Of a stretch of 64,000 bases of DNA, positions 53,412 to 64,000 are shown piece by piece. The notes beneath the pieces are model-generated. The model was given only the letters and a program-made list of their open reading frames with translations, had not been told where the DNA came from and ran no database searches. Source of the stretch: Pseudomonas putida (GTDB taxonomy: Bacteria; Pseudomonadota; Gammaproteobacteria; Pseudomonadales; Pseudomonadaceae); assembly GCF_016406145.1 (NCBI RefSeq), contig NZ_CP066306.1, forward strand, positions 1,736,001-1,800,000, given 5' to 3'. How positions within the stretch are numbered: the first letter of the stretch is position 1; each line of letters starts with the position of its first letter. Both the position numbers and the translations under genes were made by a program.

Positions 53412-53627
53412 TCAGCCAACGGCGTGATTTTCGTTGAGTCTATGGATGCCAGCGGTGCCAGTCATTCCGTCCCAGTTATCACCGCGACCTTCACGCCAGC
53501 CGTTAATCCAGGCTTGGCGAACAGAAGGAAGATTGAAGGGGCAAAGTTCGCGGGATTTGCCGGTGACCCCATATTGGTAGCCACGTGAATATGCTCTTTC
53601 CAACGGATCACGCTTAAGTCTTCTCAT
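53412..53627 (-). CDS. rmf: Ribosome modulation factor
   Basis: A 71-residue basic protein that dimerises 70S ribosomes into inactive 100S particles in stationary phase. Recognised by M-R-R-x-K-R-D, A-x-x-x-G-Y-x-x-G-x-x-G-K-S-R, C-P-F and the W-x-x-G-W-R-E-G-R block. ATG at 53627 has GAGGG upstream. It is preceded by a long structured leader. Confidence 0.95.
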   Translation of the reverse strand: MRRLKRDPLERAYSRGYQYGVTGKSRELCPFNLPSVRQAWINGWREGRGDNWDGMTGTAGIHRLNENHAVG

Positions 53628-53639
53628 AGGGTGTTGCCC

Positions 53640-53760
53640 TCACTTGTTGACTGTAATGTCCCGTCGGCCTCTCCGAGGCCGGGCAGAGTCTTTCTGCCGG
53701 TTTGCGCCCGCTGCCGGCGTGGCGGGCTGAAAGTGCCACTTCGTTGCGAAGCGGCCTAAG
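53640..53760 (-). promoter_or_regulatory. Structured rmf leader (rmf RNA motif candidate)
   Basis: On the minus strand four hairpins follow each other directly upstream of rmf: 53735-53755 (CTTCG/CGAAG core), 53706-53727 (GCCCGC/GCGGGC), 53682-53698 (GGCAGA/TCTGCC) and 53665-53681 (CGGCCT/AGGCCG). A conserved rmf RNA motif is known in Pseudomonas leaders of this gene; the position and structure density fit, but I could not align it to a model. Confidence 0.6.
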
Positions 53761-54189
53761 ACCAGTTCTAACGAATGCGAGTCACCGAGGGAATGATCGA
53801 TTTGTCATAAGCACGTAACGTTTCCAAGGGTGAAGGGATAAGTAAATAAATGCGACTCAACCTTGTTTGGCGTTGAGCCCGCTATGATCGGGGTTTGCTG
53901 AACCTTGACGTCATTTCGCCAGCGTTACGCTGCGATGAAAGAAATATTTGGTAATGCGACGAAGGGTCACATCGACCCTGAAGACGACAGAAATTTTTTG
54001 TACTGCCTGATGATCTAAGCTGTCTCTGCCACTGGCGAGAGCGGATCGATCAGGCGGCCCGGCCCATAAGCTGCAGCATATAGCGCAGACGAAGGCCACT
54101 CGGACGCTTGCTGGAAGGGCGTTCGGGCAAACATCGGCGGGGCGATGCGTCGCTTCGTCACTCAAATAGCCCAAGGCTCTGGAATACAC
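53761..54189. other. Intergenic region between rmf leader and rlmL
   Basis: About 430 bases with somewhat lower GC than neighbours. Both divergent promoters are expected here; TATGAT at 53883-53888 is one weak rightward -10 candidate, but its spacing to a -35 box is poor. I find no convincing small gene or known RNA. Confidence 0.45.
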
Positions 54190-56382
<2,193 letters not shown>

Positions 56383-56476
56383 TGCGACAGGCGACATTGC
56401 ATCGCTAATGGCCAATAGCTATAACACAGCACAGGGGCATGATTTTCGCAGGACGCTGACGTGACGAGACCGATCT

Positions 56477-58867
56477 ATGTCGAAGTATGGCGTGCGTGCG
56501 AAGGTGGTGGGCCTGTGCAGCGAGGCGATGGCTGCTTGGGCAGTGGCGTTGGTGGCGTTGGTGGCCGGCAGCTTGCTGTCGATTGCCCTGGCGCTGGCCA
56601 CGCATGCGTTTTACAAGCAGCAACTGCGCCAGCGCTTCGAGCTGCTGGCCAGCGAGCGCTATAGCCGTATCGCCGAGCGCTTCGATGACCAGGAGCAGCG
56701 CCTGGACAGCTTGCGGCGCTTTTTCAACTTTTCCAATGACATCACCCCACGCGAATTCGACGGCTACGCCCGCCCCCTGCTGCGTCGCACCCAGGCTTAC
56801 TCATGGGCACCGCGGGTCGAAGGCGCTCAGCGGCGTGACTTCGAGCGCCAGGCCAGTGCCGCCTTGGGGCAGGCCTACCTGATCCGTGACCTGGACGAGC
56901 GGGGTAATTGGCATCCGGCGCCGCCGCGTGATCACTACTTCCCCGTGCTTTACACCCAGGCCACCCAGATGCAGGGGCAACCCTACGGGCTGGACCTGCG
57001 CGGCCAGGCGGTACGTGACCAGACCCTGATGCGTGCCTTGGAGCCCGGCAGCATGGCAGTGTCGGCGCCGATTGACATGATCAGTGTGGCGCCCGGCTAC
57101 GCCCGCGGGTTGTTGATGGTGGCGCCGGTGTTCTACACCGCGCAGGCTGATAGCCCCTCAGGGTATGTCATGGCGCTGCTGAACCTGCGGCAACTGATCA
57201 CCGACGGCCTGCCGGCAATTGCCGAGGACAACCTGGTGGTACGGATCGTCGACCCAAGTGGGCGCGATGGCCATGAACTGTTGTTCGACTCGCAGAACCC
57301 GGCCGCGCCGTTGGCGTTGGTCACCACGCAGCTGTTACATCTGGCCGACCATCATTTCCAGCTTGATATCCGCCCAAGCCAGGTGTTCATGCAGGGCAAC
57401 CGCTCCTCAGCGGCGCTGGCGGTGGGCTTGCTCGGTGGCCTGCTGAGCCTGTTGCTCAGTGCCTTGCTGTACAGCCTGTTCGGCCAGCGGCAACGTGCGC
57501 TCAAGTTGGTAGAGCAGCGCACCGCTGAGTTGCGCGTCAGTGAGCAGTCGTTGCGCGAGACGCATAATCAGCTGCGCAGTGTGCTCGATGCCGCTACCCA
57601 GGTCGCTATCATCGCGACCAGCCTGAAGGGTGTGGTCAGCACCTTCAATGCCGGTGCCGAACGCATGCTTGGCTACGCGGCCAGCGACGCGGTCGGGAAA
57701 CTGCAACTGGAACACCTGGTCCTGCCCGAGGAGCTCAGCCTGCGCGCCCATGCCCTGAGCCTGCGCTACGGGCGTCACATTGACGGTGGCCAGGCGATGT
57801 TCGCCGAGACCCTGCAGGAGGGCAGCGCGCAGCCAGGCGAGTGGACCTTGGTGCGCAAGGACGGCAGCCAGCTGTTGGCCAACATGCTGGTGACCGCAGT
57901 GCTCGACGAACAGGGGCTATGGGTGGGTTACCTGGCAATTTGCATTGATGTCACCGAGCAGCGTCGCGTGCATGAGGCGCTGGCAATGCGTGATCGGCTG
58001 CTGGAGAAGCTCAGTGCCGAGGTGCCGGGCGGCATTTATCAGTATCGCCTCGACGCCAACGGCCATTCCTGTTTCCCCTATGCCAGCCAGGGGCTGTTCG
58101 ATATCTACGAGATCGACTTGCAGTTGCTGCATGAGGACGCCACGGTGGTGTTCGAGCGTATTCATCCCGATGACCTGGAGCGTGTGCGACGCTCCGTGCA
58201 CCACTCGGCCGAACACTTGTCTCCTTGGCGTGAAGAGTACCGTGTGTGCCTGCCCAAATCCGGGCTGCGCTGGGTGCGCGGGGAGGCGACGCCAGAGGTT
58301 GGTGAAGACGGTTGCACGCTCTGGCATGGTTACCTGACCGACATTTCCGACCTCAAGGGCGTGGAGGAGGATTTGCGTACGCTGTCGGTGACCGATGCCC
58401 TGACCGGTATCCACAACCGCCGCTACTTCCAGGAGCGGTTGAAGGCCGAATTGGACCGCGCCCAGCGTGATGATCAGGAACTGGCAGTGATCATGCTCGA
58501 CATCGATCACTTCAAGAGGATCAACGACCAGTACGGCCATGCCGTAGGGGATCATGTATTGCGCAGCCTCTGCCAGCGTATCGGCCAGCGTCTGCGGCGT
58601 ACGGACGTATTCTGCCGGCTTGGTGGGGAGGAGTTCATGGTGCTTTGCCCTGGGAGCAATGCTGAACAGGCGCGGCTCCTGGCGATGGAACTATGGCAAG
58701 GGGTGCGCAATTTGCCTGTCGACGGGGTTGGCAAAGTGACTGCAAGTTTTGGCGTGGCCGGATGGCGGCCGGGGGAGGGGGCCGATGCCTTGCTGCTGCG
58801 GGCTGATGCCGGCGTCTATGCGGCCAAGCAGGCAGGCAGGGACCGTGTCGAGGCAGAGTTGAACTGA
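56477..58867 (+). CDS. CHASE-PAS-PAS-GGDEF diguanylate cyclase
   Basis: A 796-residue inner-membrane sensor that makes cyclic di-GMP. It has one helix near residues 20-45, a periplasmic CHASE domain (about 80-280: R-R-T-Q-A-Y-S-W-A-P-R-V), a second helix at about 315-337, a coiled linker, two PAS domains (about 365-485 and 500-620) and the cyclase domain. Catalytic motif G-G-E-E-F at 716-720 is intact. Five residues before it lies R-R-T-D (707-710), an inhibitory-site R-x-x-D, so product inhibition is expected. No EAL domain. ATG at 56477; the signal sensed is unknown. Confidence 0.92.
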   Translation: MSKYGVRAKVVGLCSEAMAAWAVALVALVAGSLLSIALALATHAFYKQQLRQRFELLASERYSRIAERFDDQEQRLDSLRRFFNFSNDITPREFDGYARPLLRRTQAYSWAPRVEGAQRRDFERQASAALGQAYLIRDLDERGNWHPAPPRDHYFPVLYTQATQMQGQPYGLDLRGQAVRDQTLMRALEPGSMAVSAPIDMISVAPGYARGLLMVAPVFYTAQADSPSGYVMALLNLRQLITDGLPAIAEDNLVVRIVDPSGRDGHELLFDSQNPAAPLALVTTQLLHLADHHFQLDIRPSQVFMQGNRSSAALAVGLLGGLLSLLLSALLYSLFGQRQRALKLVEQRTAELRVSEQSLRETHNQLRSVLDAATQVAIIATSLKGVVSTFNAGAERMLGYAASDAVGKLQLEHLVLPEELSLRAHALSLRYGRHIDGGQAMFAETLQEGSAQPGEWTLVRKDGSQLLANMLVTAVLDEQGLWVGYLAICIDVTEQRRVHEALAMRDRLLEKLSAEVPGGIYQYRLDANGHSCFPYASQGLFDIYEIDLQLLHEDATVVFERIHPDDLERVRRSVHHSAEHLSPWREEYRVCLPKSGLRWVRGEATPEVGEDGCTLWHGYLTDISDLKGVEEDLRTLSVTDALTGIHNRRYFQERLKAELDRAQRDDQELAVIMLDIDHFKRINDQYGHAVGDHVLRSLCQRIGQRLRRTDVFCRLGGEEFMVLCPGSNAEQARLLAMELWQGVRNLPVDGVGKVTASFGVAGWRPGEGADALLLRADAGVYAAKQAGRDRVEAELN

Positions 58868-58884
58868 GCGGGCAGTACGGGCCT

Positions 58885-58906
58885 CATCGCCGGCTTGCCG
58901 GCGATG
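58885..58906. terminator. Perfect hairpin between convergent genes
   Basis: CATCGCCGGC, loop TT, GCCGGCGATG: a 10-base perfect palindrome in the 63-base gap between the cyclase gene and dacB. The core GCCGGCGAT is also part of the REP copies at 7859 and 11546, so it may be a REP relic serving as terminator. No U-tract. Confidence 0.5.
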
Positions 58907-58930
58907 AAGTCGGTATTTGCCCAAGTCAGA

Positions 58931-60394
58931 TCATGGGTTGACGCCTACCGTCCGGTTAGCGGCTTTGGGCTGGCGATACAGGTCCAGCAGTACCTGGTCG
59001 AGTACCTGCGATGCCCCCCAGGGTTTCGGGTCGTTGAGAATCGCCGCCACTGCCCAGGTATTGCCGTTGCTGTCACGGCTGAAGCCGGCAATGGCGCGTA
59101 CGGTATTCAGGGTGCCGGTCTTGATGTGGCCTTCACCGGCCAAGGCGGTACGCTTGAGGCGCTTGCGCATGGTGCCGTCCATGCCCACCAACGGCATTGA
59201 ACTGATGAATTCGGCGGAGTAGGGGCTATTCCACGCCGCCTGCAGCAGTGCGGCCATTTCGCGCGTGCTTACCCGTTCAGCGCGCGACAGGCCAGAGCCG
59301 TTTTCCATCACCAGGTGGGGCGCGGTGATACCTTTCTTGGCCATCCACTGGCGAACCACGCGCTGGGCTGCGCGGGCATCGTCGCCATCGGCGTCGGTAC
59401 GGAACTGTGCGCCAAGGCTCAGGAACAGCTGTTGGGCCATCGTGTTGTTGCTGTATTTATTGATGTCACGGATCACCTCCACCAGGTCGGGCGAGAAGGC
59501 CCGTGCCAGCAGCCGAGCGCCCTTGGGCACGTTCTCGATGCGGTCACGGCCCTGGATGCTGCCCCCCAGTTCGTTCCAGATCGCGCGCACGGCACCGGCG
59601 GCGTAGGTTGGGTGATCGAGCAGCGCGAGGTAGGTTTGCGAGTTGCAGCCATCGCCCAGCTGGCCGCTGACCACAACATTCATACCATCGGCTTGAGGCA
59701 CCGGGTTGTAGCGTACATCGCCAGTGCATTTTCTGGAGGCAACTGCCTTGACCTGATTGTCGATGCGAATGCTCGCAATGGGTGGCTCGACGGCGACGGT
59801 CACCTTGCCGCCGTCGTTGCGGGCGACGAAGCGCAGAGCCTTGAGGTTGACCAGCAAGGAGTCGGGCTTGACCAGGAAGGGCTTGTTCACGTCACCGCCG
59901 TCATCATTGAAATGAGGCAGGTTGGGCTGTACGAAGTGGCTGCGGTCCAGCACCAGGTCGCCGGTAATGGTGCGAACGCCGTTGGCGCGCAGGTCACGCA
60001 TCAATAGCCACAGCTTCTCCATGTTCAGCTTAGGGTCACCGCCGCCCTTGAGGTACAGGTTGCCGTTGAGCACTCCGTTGCTCAGCGTGCCATCAGTGTA
60101 GAACTCGGTCTTCCACTGGAAAGTCGGGCCGAGCAGCTCGAGGGCTGCATAGGTGGTGACCAGCTTCATGGTCGAGGCCGGATTGACCGACACATCGGCG
60201 TTGAACACGGTCGGCGTGCCAGGGCCATTGAGCGGCAGCATCACCAGCGACAGTGCTGTGTCCTGCAGTTTGCTGGCTTTGAGCGCCTGCTGAACCTTGG
60301 GTGGCAGCGTGGTGTTGACAGCTGCGGCATGGCCGGGCATGGCGAACGGCAGGAGCATGCCGGCGAGAACGAGGGGGCGGAGCGATTTGATCAT
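58931..60394 (-). CDS. dacB: D-alanyl-D-alanine carboxypeptidase/endopeptidase (PBP4)
   Basis: A 487-residue periplasmic penicillin-binding protein of the S13 family that trims peptidoglycan crosslinks. Signal peptide ends near G-H-A-A-A (residue 25). Catalytic motifs: S-T-M-K at 74-77, S-N-N (in K-Y-S-N-N-T-M-A-Q) and K-T-G (in H-I-K-T-G-T-L-N). In Pseudomonas loss of this enzyme triggers AmpR-dependent beta-lactamase expression. All motifs are intact. Confidence 0.94.
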   Translation of the reverse strand: MIKSLRPLVLAGMLLPFAMPGHAAAVNTTLPPKVQQALKASKLQDTALSLVMLPLNGPGTPTVFNADVSVNPASTMKLVTTYAALELLGPTFQWKTEFYTDGTLSNGVLNGNLYLKGGGDPKLNMEKLWLLMRDLRANGVRTITGDLVLDRSHFVQPNLPHFNDDGGDVNKPFLVKPDSLLVNLKALRFVARNDGGKVTVAVEPPIASIRIDNQVKAVASRKCTGDVRYNPVPQADGMNVVVSGQLGDGCNSQTYLALLDHPTYAAGAVRAIWNELGGSIQGRDRIENVPKGARLLARAFSPDLVEVIRDINKYSNNTMAQQLFLSLGAQFRTDADGDDARAAQRVVRQWMAKKGITAPHLVMENGSGLSRAERVSTREMAALLQAAWNSPYSAEFISSMPLVGMDGTMRKRLKRTALAGEGHIKTGTLNTVRAIAGFSRDSNGNTWAVAAILNDPKPWGASQVLDQVLLDLYRQPKAANRTVGVNP

Positions 60395-60581
60395 ATGAGA
60401 TTCATACCCTGCGGACGAGGGAAAAAGACATAGGGGCTGTATGAGATGATCGCCCCTCTACGAAATATAGTGCGCATTATGCCCCAAGCGCATCGCTCAT
60501 GCGCCACGTTCGACGGAAAAGCGCCGTTGTACTGCGGAAACTGTTAAAGTGCCGCGCGTTATTACTCAAGAGGATTGTTTC

Positions 60582-60926
60582 ATGGCTACCAACCGTTCCC
60601 GTCGTCTGCGCAAGAAACTGTGCGTTGATGAATTCCAGGAGCTGGGTTTCGAATTGAACCTGGGTTTCAAGGAAGACCTGTCCGACGAAGCCATCGATGC
60701 CTTCCTCGACGCCTTCCTGGCAGAAGCCATGGACGCCAACGGCCTGGACTACGTCGGTGGTGATGATTTCGGCCTGGTTTGCCTGGCAGAGCGTGGCTCG
60801 GTCAGCGAAGAGCAACGTGCCACTGTCGAAGCCTGGCTCAAAGGCCGTAGCGAACTGACCTCCATCGAAGTCAGCCCGCTGCTGGACGCCTGGTATCCGG
60901 AAAAGCCGATCAACCCGGCTTCCTGA
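60582..60926 (+). CDS. yggL: YggL family protein (DUF469)
   Basis: A 114-residue cytoplasmic protein starting M-A-T-N-R-S-R-R-L-R-K-K-L, with the F-Q-E-L-G-F-E and D-x-F-L-D-A-F segments typical of DUF469/YggL, a protein reported to associate with the 50S ribosomal subunit. ATG at 60582 follows AAGAGG. It is divergent from dacB. Confidence 0.88.
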   Translation: MATNRSRRLRKKLCVDEFQELGFELNLGFKEDLSDEAIDAFLDAFLAEAMDANGLDYVGGDDFGLVCLAERGSVSEEQRATVEAWLKGRSELTSIEVSPLLDAWYPEKPINPAS

Positions 60927-60962
60927 TGCATGGCTGAAGCGGCGCCCGCTCGGGCGCCCGCT

Positions 60963-63900
60963 TCATCGAGGCTTGGTCAGTTCTCTGGCCAAGGCTTTCT
61001 CTACGCGGCGCATGTGCCGTGCCAAAGCCTGTCGCCGCTGTTTCAGCTGTGATGCGGGCAACCCGCTTTGTTCCAGGGCCTCACAGGCCGCCATTAAGTG
61101 CTGCGCCTCCAGCATCCGCGCCGCGCTGAGGATCTTGTGTGCCTGCTCGCCGACGGCCTCGGGTTCGACTTCAGGGTCCAGGCCCATGAGCGTTGCCAGG
61201 TCCTGCTGTAGGCTCAACAGCAAGGCCTCGAGAAACAGTTCACGGTCATTGGGGTTATCGCCAACGATACTGTGCAGGCCTTTGAGATCGAACGGCCTCT
61301 CTGTTGCGGCCGGCTCCCGCTGGGGAGCGATATTCGCCAAGCGTTGGCTCAGTGTGCGCAGGCTGATGGGTTTGAGCAGGCAGTCGTCCATACCGACACT
61401 GAGGCATTTTTGCCTGACTTCGGGCTGGGCGTTGGCGGTATAGCCCAGGATCACGCAGGGAGGACGCCCGTTCTGGCGTTCTTCGGCGCGCACGGCGGCG
61501 GCGAGTTGATAGCCGTTCATATGCGGCATGTTGCAATCGAGGACGATCACGTCGAATTGCCCTTCACGCCATTTTTCCAGGCCTTCGCGGCCATCGCTGG
61601 CAGTGGCCTGGCTCAGGCCCAGGTACCCCAGCTGTTGGGCCATCAGCATCAGGTTGGCCGGGTGGTCGTCGATCACCAGCACCTTCAGCCGGGCATCGGG
61701 TGCATCCATGTCATCTGCTTCCAGCACCTGCGGCGGCAGTGCGTCGACACGTTGCAGCGGTACGCTGAAGCGAACCTGCGTGCCGAAATCCGGCACGCTC
61801 TTGATGCTCAGGCTTGCGCCCATCATTTCGCACAGGCTACGGCAGATGGCCAGGCCCAGGCCCGTGCCGGCGCGAGCGCCCTGGCTATGTGGGTTGGCCT
61901 GAACGAATGGGTTGAAAAGGCGTTGCAAGTCATCGTCATGAATGCCAATGCCGGTGTCACGCACCTCCAGCTCCAGGCTCGGGGGTGCTGACGGGGCTTC
62001 TTCACGCAGGCACAGGCTGATGCGCACTTGGCCCTGCCCGGTGAACTTGATGGCATTGCTGATCAGGTTGGACAGGATCTGCTTGAAGCGTAGTGGGTCG
62101 AGCAGGACGTGGCAGCGGGCACTGGGGGCGATGACGACGTCGAAGGCCAGGCCTTTTTGCCGTGCCTGGCCATCGAACACGCGACTCACCGATTCGACCA
62201 GCGCCGCAAGGTCGACGGGCTCGGGTGCAAGGGACAGGTGGCCGGACTCGATACGCACGATATCCAGGATGTCACCGATCAGGCCCAACAGGTCCTTGGC
62301 CGAATGGTGGGCGACCTCCAGGGAGGTGCGATCGATCTGCCCTTGATGGGCACGCTTGACCGCCAGTTCGAGCATGCCGATGACCGCGTTCATTGGGGTG
62401 CGAATCTCGTGGCTGATGGTAGCCAGGAAGGTACTCTTGGCGCGGTTGGCATCATCAGCCAGTTGCTTGGCCTCGCGCAGCTCCTGCACCAGCTTGCGCC
62501 GCTCGCTGATGTCGATCCAGCCACCGATGATGCCCTGGACTTCACCGAGTGAATCCCGGTACGGCAGTATCCAGTGGTAGATCGTGATTTCGCGATCCTT
62601 GAGCCGCAAGGGGCGGTCGATGATGAGCGGAACTCCGGCGGCCATCACCTGCAGATAGTCGGCATGGATCTGGCGGGTACTTTCCGAACCAGCGAACAGA
62701 CTGTCTTCCAGGCGCCTGCCTATGACCTCGTCGAGGGTCGCCTGCACCGCTTCCAGATAACTGGCATTGCAGCTTTGCAGGCAGCCCGCCCTGTCCCGCA
62801 CATACATCGGGTGCGGGGTGCCGTTGAGCAGTGCGCCCATGAACTCCAGCTGATCGTTCAGGGCGCGTTCGGCGTGCTGGCGCTGTTTGATCTGGCGGCG
62901 CAACCGGGCGTTCCACAGCAGCGCCCCCAGCAGGAGCAAAGCGGTCCCCAGCAACACTTTCATGGCAAGGCGCCTGAAACCCAGCCAATTGCTGTCATCA
63001 TGCTGGCTGTAGCCACTCCAGCGGTTGTTGATCACCCCCAGTTCTTCCGGCGAAATGCTCAGCAACGCCTTGTCCAGAATCGATGCCAACTCTGTTGCCT
63101 GCGCGGAGGAGGCCATGGCGAAGCTCGCAGGATCGGTACCGACCGTGCTGCGGATGACCAGTTTGGCGTTACCTGCCACGGCATGATTGGCATCGATCAA
63201 GGTCGTGATGACGGCATCGACTGCGCCACTGCTCAACAGTGCCATGGAATAGTAGGGGCTCTCGGTCTCGATCCAGCCGGTCTGCGGGTACCGGGTTGCC
63301 AGCAGTTCGGACATCTCGCTGTAGCGGGTAATGGCGATGCGGCGGCCCTGCAATTGTTCCAGTGAGGTGTACTGGGGCGTTTCGGTGCGCGTCACCAGCA
63401 CATAGGTGCTTTCCAGGTAAGGTCGGCTGAGGTGCAAGTGCTCCTCGTTCATGTCATCCACGGCAAGTGCTGCGATCATGTTCACGCGCCCGTCCTCAAG
63501 TCGGGCGATCATCTCGGCGATGCCGTTGGTACGCTGCACTTCGAAGCGCAGCCCTGTACGCAGGCGGATCAGGTCCAGCAGGTCGGCGGTGATCCCGCGG
63601 AAATGGCCATTGCCGTCGAAATAGGACAGCGGTGCGGCCGTCTCGTCGATGGCCACCTGCATCACAGGATGGCGGCGCAACCACTGCTCCTCTTCGGTCG
63701 TGAGCTGTAGCTTACGGTCGCTCAGCAGCAGGTCGCTGCCGGCACTCCAGCGTTTGAAGATGCTCGCGCGCACGGCGGCTGGCTGGCGGTCCAGGGCCAG
63801 GTTCACCAGATCCTTGAGATGGGTATCTTGCGCGCGCATTGCAAAACTGAAACCGACGCTTTCATGTTTGCCGAAGCTCGCCATGCGCAGGCGCGGCAGA

Positions 63901-64000
63901 TGACCGCGATTGAGCTGATAGTGAGTGGAGATGGTATCGCCGATGAACACGTCAGCCTGCCCGAACGCTACGGCATTGAGGGCTTGGGAAGACGAACCGA
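60963..64000 (-). CDS. BvgS-type hybrid sensor histidine kinase (5' end outside window)
   Basis: The open frame runs through the right edge, so the start lies outside; about 1012 residues are visible. From the N-terminal side: the end of one periplasmic SBP_bac_3 (Venus-flytrap) domain (A-V-A-F-G-Q-A-D-V-F-I-G-D), a complete second one, a transmembrane helix (L-G-T-A-L-L-L-L-G-A-L-L-W), a PAS domain, HisKA with S-H-E-I-R-T-P-M-N, HATPase (T-G-L-G-L-A-I), a receiver (V-L-D-C-N-M-P) and an HPt domain (A-H-K-I-L-S-A-A-R). This is the BvgS/EvgS layout. The ligand and partner regulator are unknown, and the partner is not in the window. Confidence 0.93.
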   Translation of the reverse strand, partial: GSSSQALNAVAFGQADVFIGDTISTHYQLNRGHLPRLRMASFGKHESVGFSFAMRAQDTHLKDLVNLALDRQPAAVRASIFKRWSAGSDLLLSDRKLQLTTEEEQWLRRHPVMQVAIDETAAPLSYFDGNGHFRGITADLLDLIRLRTGLRFEVQRTNGIAEMIARLEDGRVNMIAALAVDDMNEEHLHLSRPYLESTYVLVTRTETPQYTSLEQLQGRRIAITRYSEMSELLATRYPQTGWIETESPYYSMALLSSGAVDAVITTLIDANHAVAGNAKLVIRSTVGTDPASFAMASSAQATELASILDKALLSISPEELGVINNRWSGYSQHDDSNWLGFRRLAMKVLLGTALLLLGALLWNARLRRQIKQRQHAERALNDQLEFMGALLNGTPHPMYVRDRAGCLQSCNASYLEAVQATLDEVIGRRLEDSLFAGSESTRQIHADYLQVMAAGVPLIIDRPLRLKDREITIYHWILPYRDSLGEVQGIIGGWIDISERRKLVQELREAKQLADDANRAKSTFLATISHEIRTPMNAVIGMLELAVKRAHQGQIDRTSLEVAHHSAKDLLGLIGDILDIVRIESGHLSLAPEPVDLAALVESVSRVFDGQARQKGLAFDVVIAPSARCHVLLDPLRFKQILSNLISNAIKFTGQGQVRISLCLREEAPSAPPSLELEVRDTGIGIHDDDLQRLFNPFVQANPHSQGARAGTGLGLAICRSLCEMMGASLSIKSVPDFGTQVRFSVPLQRVDALPPQVLEADDMDAPDARLKVLVIDDHPANLMLMAQQLGYLGLSQATASDGREGLEKWREGQFDVIVLDCNMPHMNGYQLAAAVRAEERQNGRPPCVILGYTANAQPEVRQKCLSVGMDDCLLKPISLRTLSQRLANIAPQREPAATERPFDLKGLHSIVGDNPNDRELFLEALLLSLQQDLATLMGLDPEVEPEAVGEQAHKILSAARMLEAQHLMAACEALEQSGLPASQLKQRRQALARHMRRVEKALARELTKPR

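Noticed and set aside
53628..54189. Possible tRNA or small RNA gene in the rmf-rlmL gap
   Set aside because: No cloverleaf or terminator-bounded RNA found; the hairpins belong to the rmf leader.
60963..63950. GTG at 63950 as the start of the hybrid kinase
   Set aside because: The frame continues upstream to the window edge with conserved sensor-domain residues, so the true start is outside.

Overview
The window is chromosomal DNA of a fluorescent Pseudomonas, most likely of the P. putida group. This rests on high GC content, REP-type repeats, and gene orders I know from that genus: ppsR|ppsA-hydrolase-rraA-cmaX-crfX-cmpX-sigX-oprF, then cobA-kinase-nasA-nasT-nasS|pyrD, rmf|rlmL. I see no insertion sequence, prophage, tRNA, rRNA or CRISPR array. 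Genes are dense, mostly 80-95% of the sequence, and nearly all belong to known families.

Layout. 1-8057: the start of a cytochrome b561 gene, a DUF1853 gene, and a rightward run of overlapping genes (nadK, a calcineurin-like phosphoesterase, a rhomboid protease, yeaC, a DUF2797 zinc protein, pepN). pepN carries a 4-base insertion that replaces its C-terminal tail. 8058-13341: a secreted YCF48-type beta-propeller protein coupled to an RND/MMPL exporter, a small acidic protein, a secreted lactonase-like propeller and a 59-residue secreted peptide. 13375-26495, mainly leftward: a glutathione S-transferase with sbcC-sbcD, a DUF2628 membrane protein (rightward), and a complete moxR-DUF58-DUF4381-batA-batB/C-batD operon. 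26718-28022: a solitary DUF2235 (Tle1-like) phospholipase gene. 28071-31453: an L-2-hydroxyglutarate module (regulator lhgR, oxidase lhgO, MFS transporter) with two matching palindromic operators and an internal terminator. 31621-46452: a small acidic protein, the 1621-residue NAD-glutamate dehydrogenase gdhB, the PEP synthase pair ppsR|ppsA, a hydrolase, rraA, and the cell-envelope stress cluster cmaX-crfX-cmpX-sigX-oprF. 46551-52162, leftward: nitrate assimilation genes nasS-nasT-nasA with a kinase/phosphatase and cobA. 52290-64000: pyrD, rmf with a structured leader, rlmL, a CHASE-PAS-GGDEF diguanylate cyclase, dacB, yggL, and a BvgS-type hybrid kinase running off the end.

The strongest regulatory signals are in non-coding DNA. 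The nasT-nasA gap encodes, on the minus strand, two hairpins with six-base loops (A at position 1, G at position 4) followed by an overlapping terminator. This is the target expected for the ANTAR antiterminator NasT. The lhgR and lhgO promoter regions share the palindrome TTGTC-A-GACAA (one mismatch at lhgO). The rmf leader can form four successive hairpins, in the position of the known Pseudomonas rmf RNA motif.

The nitrate genes appear to be a split operon. In P. aeruginosa nirB-nirD-nasC lie between the kinase and cobA; here only 27 bases separate them. I found no clear evidence of an entirely undescribed system. The best leads are the orphan DUF2235 effector-like gene, the kinase/phosphatase fusion with a glycine-less nucleotide loop, the BatB-like protein with a degenerate metal site, and the pepN frameshift.
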